NCBI GenBank assembly: GCA_944472135.2
Contig: OX235262.1
Coordinates: 68,076,887 to 68,140,886 of the forward strand
Direction of reading: 5' to 3'
DNA: 64,000 nt
Source of the DNA: Trichobilharzia regenti
Lineage: Eukaryota; Platyhelminthes; Trematoda; Strigeidida; Schistosomatidae
Below are positions 57,801-64,000 of the stretch, in pieces. The translations under genes and the position numbers were made by a program. Position 1 is the stretch's first letter, and every line of letters starts with the position of its first letter. Under the pieces are notes generated by a model. That model ran no database searches, was not told the DNA's origin, and saw only the letters and a program-made list of their open reading frames with translations.

Positions 57801-58962
57801 TCACTCTTCCATCTTGCAGTGTTGGAAGAGGTATGTCACACAGGTATGGCTTACCGACAACCGTTTCACGACTAGGTACTATAGCTTCGCCAAGTTTCAT
57901 ACTGGAGGTAGTGTAAGCAGTATCCACTTCCACGGTCTCCCCAGTAGCCAAGGATTCTAACTGAAATGACACTCGCTCACATACTACTGTTTTCGCAGAA
58001 TTGAAAGTATTTACAACCAAGGGTTGCTTTGGGCCTTTAATACCCAAGCAACCAGCCAGTTCAGCATCTATCAATGTAACGTCTGAACCATTATCCAACA
58101 ATGCATAAGTCTCTACTGAAGATTTCGGTCCTTTCACCTTAACTGGTAATACCCCTAAGAAAACTTGTGGGGTGTCAAGGGGTCTAGAGATACTATTACA
58201 ATTAACCGAATTCCCAGGATCGTTCACTGTTCTCAGAAGTGTGTGCATATCCGTTAAACCACTACTTCTTTTATTTGTCGCCTTACAAATCCACTTTGTA
58301 TGCCCAATCTTTAAACAACTGAAACACAGCCGCTTCTGCTTTGCCATTTTTAACCTTTCTACGGGTGACATAGCGATAAAGCGATTACAATCACTCAATT
58401 GATGCATGTTATGGCAAACAATACACTCATCCTTTCTCGTTGTGTCTTGAGACTTCACCACAAATGCCTTCCTTATATTCACTGGTTCCTTAGGTTCGAC
58501 CTTAGAATGCAAAATGCTGGCGAATTTGCCCATCGCCTGGTTGACACTGTCCTTCACCAGTCTAAGAATATCATCAAACCTTGGCTCGATACCCTCCTCC
58601 TCTATACGAGAGCTTATTTTTACCCATTTCTTTTGCAGTCGAGTAGGTAGGCGTCTCGCAATTACCTCTAGGACTGACATCGAGTTGAGGTCACTCATGC
58701 AATTCATAGAAATCAAGGTATTCTTATAAGTCATAAGATTATCTAAAAACTCAGTAAGTGCCTTGGAGTCATCTTGAAGTTGACTGCCGTTACCTTTGAC
58801 AGCTTCGTATACGTTCCTTACAATCATTGAAGGTCTTCCAAACCTTTGACGTAATATGCTCATAGCCTCATTGTAGCCCTCCTTTGGCTTCATAAACTTA
58901 CAACACTGTATAGCTCTTGAAGCATCTCCAGTGCAATACCTCATCAAATACATCAATTTCAA
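54838..58962 (-). CDS. BEL element 2 gag-pol polyprotein (broken at integrase end)
   Basis: A 1374-codon minus-strand frame with a non-ATG (TTG) start caused by the gag frameshift. Residues 1-165: gag-like DUF1759-type. 180-226: two Cys/His clusters ('CIVCHNMHQLSDC', 'CFSCLKIGHTKWIC'). About 265-420: aspartic protease with 'LLDNGSD' (Asp290). About 550-720: RT with Asp615 in 'AVAADIEEMF' and 'YVDD' at 690-693. About 860-990: RNase H with Asp868, Glu911, Asp941 and Asp987. 1177-1217: integrase HHCC zinc finger. Integrase core Asp1250, Asp1312 and Glu1361. The frame ends at residue 1374, where the palindromic insertion begins. Apart from that insertion and the 5' frameshift, all catalytic residues are present. 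Confidence 0.9.
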   Translation of the reverse strand: MKLMYLMRYCTGDASRAIQCCKFMKPKEGYNEAMSILRQRFGRPSMIVRNVYEAVKGNGSQLQDDSKALTEFLDNLMTYKNTLISMNCMSDLNSMSVLEVIARRLPTRLQKKWVKISSRIEEEGIEPRFDDILRLVKDSVNQAMGKFASILHSKVEPKEPVNIRKAFVVKSQDTTRKDECIVCHNMHQLSDCNRFIAMSPVERLKMAKQKRLCFSCLKIGHTKWICKATNKRSSGLTDMHTLLRTVNDPGNSVNCNSISRPLDTPQVFLGVLPVKVKGPKSSVETYALLDNGSDVTLIDAELAGCLGIKGPKQPLVVNTFNSAKTVVCERVSFQLESLATGETVEVDTAYTTSSMKLGEAIVPSRETVVGKPYLCDIPLPTLQDGRVRVLIGCSVPEAHKVLEERFGGRDDLFATKTPLGWTVRGPIPIVHISSLVANDGDKLETMIKNMYDKEFCDCGVPGKGRSVEDLKAVKIAEDSCKYENGRFSVGLPWRFKDRQLVCNRKVALKRLMGLQKKFLSDAELWSKYKEVVDKHIMKGYVERLVDQSEPGKWYLPHHPVFNPRKPGKLRVVFDCSAKHEGVSLNDNLYSGPDCVSSLVGLLLRFRKFTVAVAADIEEMFLQVKVPESDRDHLRFLWFDDGPCGKVSEYRMTVHPFGATSSPFCANFALRKAVSTFGSNDLLDVIDCCFYVDDCLASFDDDKSAVRFATSITEVLAKAGFRLTKWVSNSLDVLKHIDPEDRAPTVRDLPVDTLPVERTLGMRWDVNSDTFGFSVGDIDKPVTRRGVLSVLSSVFDPLGLVAPYLLPARRLFQETCRKGLQWDEPLSERQREEWKGWVNSLRMLNLHSVSRPLKPSRNHDIIDFHVFSDASEVGFGAAVYIRTTLRNDIDVSLVMGKSRVAPLKTVSIPRLELNAALLAAQLFTTVCKELDYPKHPVTFWTDSMSVIYYIRNESARYACFVANRVSQIRELTTVEQWRYVPSGKNPADLASRGVIDMNVVKNKWWKGPEFLLRADSMWPRREDEPPINECALELKTSVSLTSTQERHSGLHPLFKYYSSWYKLLKAVAWLTRYVTYLKVMHLAGYENMNVGPLRVEDIRNAELAILRAAQWEAWGEIAKEDSPDFADFKVRLDRLSPIVSEGIARVGGRLQMLESSYETRHPALLPCYHPVTDLIIRHYHVLEGHLGTSQVLSSIRCKFWIVKGGTAVRKIIDKCMECKLRNARPVQQMMAPLPAWQASEGNYPFEYVGVDLFGPFVVKRGRTLCKRYGCLFTCLKMRAVHIEMVHTLTTDSFVLALHRFINRRGVPKMMFSDRGTNFVGCHAELKEYFEGPQTRVHEELLKRNIEWHFNPPHASHRGGLWERLIGIIKRILSSC

Positions 58963-58966
58963 TTCA

Positions 58967-59200
58967 TCACTTGATAGAAAACTCCTTTACAAATTGTATA
59001 TAATCAGCCGGGATTCCATCGAAACACCGTGGTTCAAACTTAGGGAGTTTGATGCTCCTATTATCCATGGACGGCGAAACAGTAACATCAACCATGTCAT
59101 GCTTAACATCAGACACATCGTTACAATTAACAGACAAGTCACCATGACTTACTTTCCTGTTTGCATCCAAGACGCTCTGTCCCTTCTTTGACCCAGGCAT
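58967..59200 (-). CDS. BEL element 2 gag N-terminus (frameshifted)
   Basis: 77 codons, identical in sequence and end point to the element 1 frame at 50495-50728. It stops four nt before the polyprotein frame begins, at the same deletion of about 20 nt. Confidence 0.75.
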   Translation of the reverse strand: MPGSKKGQSVLDANRKVSHGDLSVNCNDVSDVKHDMVDVTVSPSMDNRSIKLPKFEPRCFDGIPADYIQFVKEFSIK

Positions 59201-59344
59201 TGTTGAACTTGACCCAATTCCAAAACAGTTCCAGATGTTGCTTGTTCAAAGAGGACTTGACCGGCACCAGGAAAAATGAACGGCGACTATCCAAACTTTC
59301 ACCAACTGTTTGAATCCGCCAGATCTGTTTCTATCGTCAGAAAC

Positions 59345-59704
59345 TGTCAATCACGTCTCATAAACTGTTAATGCCCAGCTCTTGCTACGCTCGGGCTCAC
59401 GCTGTTCCTTGAAGATTTCAGAAACGCTTAGTTATAACGGACGAAAAAACCAAAATACCGATTGGCCGCTTGATATTTCTTTATTGTTACACTAACATAT
59501 AAAAGGAATAACTGAACTAAGGTCTGTGAACAAATATTACAATAATAAATCACAATATTACTTCTGACGGTTTATTGCTGACTTCTTTCTGAACAGCGAC
59601 CGATGAGACGATGACTGTCGTATTGATGCCTCCGCGAAAATTGGGGAAGTTGATTTTGAGCAAACAACCAAGAATTGATCGTTCAATCTTCAACTACATT
59701 GACA
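59345..59704 (-). repeat. 5' LTR of BEL element 2
   Basis: 360 bp on the minus strand, TGTCAATG...GATTGACA. The outer flank is 'acaag', with no matching duplication at the other end because the element is truncated there. Confidence 0.85.
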
Positions 59705-60165
59705 ACAAGTTTTAGATAATTTTAGAAACTGAGGAGCTGTTGACAATAGGTGCTAGTCTCCATAAGGAAGACTAAGGCATGAAAGGTGTGCTAGCTACGT
59801 AGTTTTACTAGGTATGATAATACTTACTGAGATGATCCAAAGAAAGTAGCTTAGTAATGAGGAGGACTATATTTTCAACAAGTGATAGAATGATATGGTT
59901 AATCATGATAAGCCTACCAGAGAAATGGTGGTCATTTCATTAGCTTTAGTTACCTGTCAGCAACACAGTTTACAATGCATCAATTGGGCTGTATTTAACT
60001 GCTTTATGTAAAATCTGTACAGTCTTTGTCAGTGTGCTCATCCTGACTTTCTTTTAACCAATCGGACTTTCATATGTTCTGACCTCAGGAGGTGTTTGGT
60101 TTCAAAAATCATCGTGGGGAAGAATTCAGCCTTCGTGATCTGTCCGCAGGTCGTTGCACAAATGA
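59705..60165. other. No recognisable gene or element
   Basis: Nothing supported. Confidence 0.4.
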
Positions 60166-60183
60166 CATGTTTTAAGATTTGTC

Positions 60184-60317
60184 CACGCTATGGACTAGCA
60201 TCTGCAACAACTCCTTCTAACCGTAGGGCTTCTAGTCTTAAGCGAATACATCTGTCATTACATTCTTCTTCTTCATCTAACCTAGTTATGCGTTCCTGAT
60301 ACAGTTTCTGGAAAATT
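60184..60317 (-). other. Open segment, possible exon remnant
   Basis: Minus-strand translation from the solo LTR border gives a hydrophilic 44-codon run with 'LYQERITRLDEEEECND' and 'RLRLEALRLEG', ending at TAG. An acceptor-like 'aattttccag' precedes it. No family is recognised and the donor is weak, so it may be chance. Confidence 0.2.
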
Positions 60318-60322
60318 TCGGC

Positions 60323-60633
60323 TGTCAATGTAGTTGAAGATTGAACGATCAATTCATGGTTGTTTGCTCAAAACCAACTTCCCCAATTTTCGCGGAGGCA
60401 TCAATAGGACAGTCATCGTCTCATCGGTCGCTGTTCAGAAAGAAGTCAGGAGAAAATCGTCAGAAACCTTAGTTGTACATTGGCTATATGTTGGTGTTAG
60501 AATAAATAATTCTCTAGTCGCCAAACTGGGTTCTGGTTTTCGCGTCCGTTCGTACTAAGCGTTTCTGAGAAGCTTCGAGGAACAGCGTGAGTCCTAGCGT
60601 AGCAAGAGCTGAGTTTACGAGACGTAGCTGACA
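60323..60633 (+). repeat. Solo BEL/Pao LTR with 5-bp target duplication
   Basis: 311 bp, TGTCAATG...GCTGACA, related to the LTRs of elements 1 and 2 but shorter and more diverged. TCGGC is duplicated at 60318-60322 and 60634-60638. There is no internal sequence, so it is the product of LTR-LTR recombination. Confidence 0.85.
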
Positions 60634-60639
60634 TCGGCC

Positions 60640-62055
60640 TTTATTTAGGTTGGCTGATCTGAAGATACTGGGAAGAGGATCAAAGTGTTTAGGTTAAGAG
60701 CGGTTCCACATCCTGCCTATAATTTGGAGAGTTTGTGAACACTTATAGGAAGCTGGTAAGTCTTATACAGTCGGATACCACCTCATTTGCGGGATCAGAA
60801 AATGGCAGATACGAACGTTTCCCCATAATCTGTGACTGAGTCTGAAACGATGACACGCACGCACCGAGGCAGACTTTAGGTTTCCTAAGTCTGAAGTAAG
60901 TTGTGCCACACATATTTCGGCCGGGATTTGACCACCACTTTTCGCTGCAGTTACCTAGACTAGTTAAGTCTTATCAAGCTTTACTTTCAACACCCATACT
61001 ACTGTAATGGATATCGTATATTATCTTGCTTTCATCAGGACATTTATGAATAGCAGGAATAAGACAGTAGCAAGTTGGTTACTCTGTATTGCACCCCTAC
61101 TTATTGGACTAGCTGCAAACAACATGTGATCAATTTTATGTGTTGGACAGAACTTGTCCAAGTGAGAACCTTTGCAGTTATTCCAATGGGTTGAATTTTC
61201 AGTGGAAGTCAGGTACATGGGATCCTGTCGAAAGCCCTTATAATATCAAAGAGAGTGCATCATTTATTGAGTCGGAATAGCCCAAATTTTAGGAAGTGCA
61301 CAAATCTCCAATTAAGAAACGTCAGTGCATTGGGGGCAGTATGTTATTTGGTCTTTTCTGTTGTAGTTGGAGCCACACACACGTCAAGTTGATATAGCTG
61401 TAGTTATTCATACCATCTGTAAACCCACGTTTGTGAATGGCACAGATTGGTATTTTTATTATCGAGAGAAGTAAGTTCATGTCGCTAAGTCAGCCGTGTA
61501 CCCTCACCTCAACGATGTGACTCAGAAAGTGAAGACAAGTACCCAAATTCTAATTATGGCTGATATTTGAGCTGATCACTTCAGGCAAGCATTAAATGAA
61601 CGCTACCTTCCAGCGGTTTTGTGTTGACTATAAATCAGTAAGATCTAAAACTAAAAGACTTATTGTAATGATAGTAGTGAAAATCTTTCAGTGTGCTTAC
61701 TGTTGATGAGTAGCCTTTTGTTGGTCTGACTATGGCAGTAGCATCAAGAGAAGAGATAACAACATCAATGAGTGCCTTCTGTCATGATAGGATACTGCCA
61801 AAAGACTGAAGCCCGCGAAAGATCTTAACACACAGTGGAAAGGTAGTCATCCATCCCGAGTAGAATTGTCAGATGGCATCACCTAACTCAAGAATGAGTG
61901 TTTACACATTGCATTCACCTGGAGGTTGAGTAAGAAGCCATCGAAATTGCTGTTCACAAAGTAGGATGATAGCACTAGTGAGTAACGTGTGTGTACTCCT
62001 TGGGACAGTCCCTTGGTAGGCATTCAAAGAAGTTTGTCAATTTAAATGAATACCA
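60640..62055. other. No recognisable gene or element
   Basis: The minus-strand frame 61021-61218 ends with an RT-turn-like 'LATVLFLLFINVL', too short to assign. The rest is unmatched. Confidence 0.35.
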
Positions 62056-62057
62056 GA

Positions 62058-62386
62058 TGTCAGTGTAGTTGAAGGTTGAACGATCAATTCATGGTTGTTT
62101 GCTCAAACCCAACTCTATATTTTTCGCGGGAGTCATCGTCTCACCTTTCGCTGTTCGTTGGAAGAGATAAAACTATCATAAGCATTATCGTGATTTATTG
62201 TTATAACATTTATTCTTAGACCTTGTGTGTAATAACCTTATTGTTGGTTACATATTGGCGCAAGAATAAAGGATTCTTGAGTCGCTGATCTGTGTTCTGG
62301 TGTTTCGCGTTGGTTGTTACAAATTAATTTTGAAAGTCTTCCAGGGACAACGCGAGATCCAGCGTTGTAAGACGTGAACATTGACA
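62058..62386 (+). repeat. 5' LTR of BEL element 3
   Basis: 329 bp, TGTCAGTG...ATTGACA. Aligns with the other LTRs with small deletions; has the polyadenylation-like 'agaataaagg'. Confidence 0.8.
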
Positions 62387-62610
62387 ACATTGTACTTATC
62401 GGTTTGGACCGTCTTCGTAACAATAGGAACTTAGGGATGAGATCCTTGGCAGTCTTTATTCGTTTTCTGGATAGCCTTCTGTGGCCGATTTTTATTCCTC
62501 TGTTCGTTTTTTCGAGCGCCTTCTGGAACTTCCACGATAACTTACTGGGTCTGCAGCCAGCATCTCTCTGGACACGGATAATCAATTTGGATTTATGGTG
62601 ACGTTGGATA

Positions 62611-62826
62611 ATGCATGGGTCAAGAAAGGGACGTGGCACCATGGAAGCATACAAAAAAGTAGGTAACAATGAGTTGCCTGTTAATTGCGATGATATGCAT
62701 GATGCTCGGCATGATGAGTCTGATGTTCAAGTTTCGCCGTTTAAGGATAGTAGGGCATTAATGCTCCCCAAGTTTGAACCTCGGTACTTTGATGAAAAAC
62801 CAGCCAACTACCCACAGTTTCTTTAA
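62611..62826 (+). pseudogene. BEL element 3 gag N-terminus
   Basis: ATG at 62611 ('MHGSRKGRGTMEAYKK'). Collinear with the 77-codon frames of elements 1 and 2, including 'LPKFEPRYFDEKPANY'. Ends at a TAA that interrupts the frame which would otherwise continue directly into the next segment, so this copy keeps the about 20 nt that the others have lost. Confidence 0.7.
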
Positions 62827-62838
62827 GAGTTTGAGATC

Positions 62839-63339
62839 ATGTTGAGTGGTTTTTTAAAAAGTGATGAAATGAAGTTGATGTATTTGTTGAGGTACTGCAC
62901 TGGAGTTGCTTCAAGAGCTATACAGTGCTGTAAGTTCATGCCTCCTAATGAGGGATACGCTGAGGCTATGAGCATACTACGTCAAAGGTTTGGAAGACCT
63001 TCAATGATTGTAAGGAACGTATTCGAAGCTGTTAAAAATAACGGTAGTCAATTGCAAGATGACTCCAAGGCACTCTCTGAGTTTTTGGATGATCTGTTTG
63101 CTTACAAGAGACCATTGATTTCGATGAATTGCAAGAATGATCTGAACTCAGGTTCCGTCCTAGAGGTAATTGCGAGACGCCTACCTACTCGACTGCAAAG
63201 GAAGTGGGTGAAGATAAGCTCCCATATGGAGGATGAAGGTATTGAGCCAAAGTTTGATGATATTATGAAACTGGTAAAAGATAATGTCGATCAACCTATG
63301 AGTAAGTTGCCTGTATATTGCATCTCATCCCTAGGATAG
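62839..63339 (+). pseudogene. BEL element 3 gag-like region
   Basis: In the same frame as the preceding segment, 12 nt later. It contains 'EMKLMYLLRYCTG', 'FGRPSMIVRNVFEAV' and 'SVLEVIARRLPTRLQ', matching elements 1 and 2. A frame change near 63320 ends it; similarity to the element 1 knuckle relic continues downstream in another frame ('RQTRLCFTRLQEMHT'). Confidence 0.7.
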
Positions 63340-64000
63340 AGCAGTCTGAGGGCAAAATGCAATCATTGATGACGAAAGGGTCTCAGAGAAATGGATATCG
63401 AGAAAACTGTATGGTGTTCAGTAATCCAGATAAACTTAGTGAGTATAACAGCTTTCGTGGGACGTCCCCAACAGATAGGTTACAAGTGGCGAGACAAACA
63501 CGGTTGTGTTTTACACGTTTGCAAGAAATGCACACAGAGGCGAACTGTGAAGAAGTGACCAAGTGTAGTGGTAAGCTAAATGTGAAATCAGGGTCTGACT
63601 CCGAACCGCGTGACGATAATGTTGCGGTGAAGAAGCCTTTAGTTGCAACTGTTAAGGCATGGTTGAATAGAGTGTCACAGACGACACCGCAGTTTGTGCA
63701 GGAGAAGAGAGTCACAGTTTCAGAGTTCAGATCTGACTTCACAAGTTTTCGAAGTAATACGAGTCAGAGTAAAGGTATAAAACCTTTCGGGATTTGTGAG
63801 GAGGAACCCAAATCATCTTCTGCTGTTATTAAAGAGTTTGAAAATGATGAAGTTGATCATGCAAACGGAGGTAAGGTGGATATTTCTGACAATGGTCATC
63901 ATATTGTTCATTTGTCTTTGGCTGATCATGACGAGATGAGCGGAAAGCATACTACTGCTGAGTCAAACAAAGGTTCTGTACAAATTGAACGTGAAGTAGA
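63340..64000 (+). pseudogene. BEL element 3 novel acidic region, partial
   Basis: Aligns with element 1 over its acidic region, for example the blocks 'ataaaacctt', 'gtgaggaggaacc', 'ttattaaagagtttgaaaa' and 'gaacgtgaagtaga'. It differs by small indels. The end lies beyond the window. Confidence 0.65.

Larger units (their letters stand above)
53937..59704 (-). mobile_element. BEL/Pao element 2, Sinbad-like, with pol but no 3' LTR
   Basis: 5' LTR at 59345-59704 (minus). Then gag and pol frames, one truncated 193-bp-type unit, and an abrupt end at element 1's 3' LTR. Coding order is gag-like, Cys/His knuckles, aspartic protease, RT, RNase H, integrase, then the C-terminal DUF5641-type domain, which is the BEL/Pao order. 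Sinbad is the known schistosome BEL/Pao element; the link here is by family resemblance only. Confidence 0.85.
62058..64000 (+). mobile_element. BEL/Pao element 3 (non-autonomous family), 5' part
   Basis: 5' LTR 62058-62386, then gag frames and the start of the acidic region shared with element 1 (63770-64000 aligns with about 51610-51840). Runs off the window. More diverged than elements 1 and 2, with stops at 62824-62826 and about 63339. Confidence 0.8.

Overview
This window looks like repeat-dense, AT-rich nuclear DNA from a flatworm, most likely a schistosome. The evidence is the combination of repeat families: Sm-alpha-like repeats carrying a hammerhead-ribozyme core, tRNA-headed SINEs, RTE/SR2-like and CR1/jockey-like LINE fragments, Penelope-like elements, and BEL/Pao retrotransposons resembling the schistosome element Sinbad. 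Family names come from protein and motif recognition; no database search was possible. The only confident host protein gene is a tetraspanin on the + strand. Two of its exons (16425-16605 and 25891-26276) join in frame across a 9.3 kb intron filled with mobile elements. A 5S rRNA-like copy lies on the - strand just before the first of these exons. A possible small membrane-protein gene (41232-41825, - strand) is much weaker.

Layout. 1-16 kb: scattered SINEs, Sm-alpha copies, a truncated CR1-like LINE (about 8175-9480), RTE debris and Penelope-like 3' fragments. 16-26.3 kb: 5S copy, tetraspanin exons, and an intron holding Penelope-like copies bounded by inverted terminal repeats plus RTE fragments in both orientations. 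26.3-42.9 kb: more RTE, SINE and Penelope-like fragments and a CR1-like 3' end (about 37500-38138); long stretches hold nothing recognisable. 42.9-59.7 kb: a nested retrotransposon complex. 60.3-64 kb: a solo BEL/Pao LTR with target-site duplication and the 5' part of a third BEL/Pao element that runs off the window.

The 42.9-59.7 kb complex is the most interesting part. A near-complete 7.06 kb two-ORF LINE (43128-50183) sits inside the 5' LTR of BEL element 1 (+ strand, 42938-53936). Element 1 has no protease, RT, RNase H or integrase. It encodes a gag-like N-terminus fused to a novel acidic region, and this architecture is shared by element 3 (62058-64000+). Its 3' LTR abuts, tail to tail, BEL element 2 (- strand, 53937-59704), which has gag, protease, RT, RNase H and integrase but no 3' LTR of its own. 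Element 2's integrase frame is broken by one 243 bp palindromic insertion with a 13 bp target-site duplication. The palindrome is made of two inverted copies of the terminal repeat found around Penelope-like sequence elsewhere in the window; the two halves of the pol frame are in phase once the insertion is discounted. Elements 1 and 2 share the same gag frameshift and so have a recent common source.
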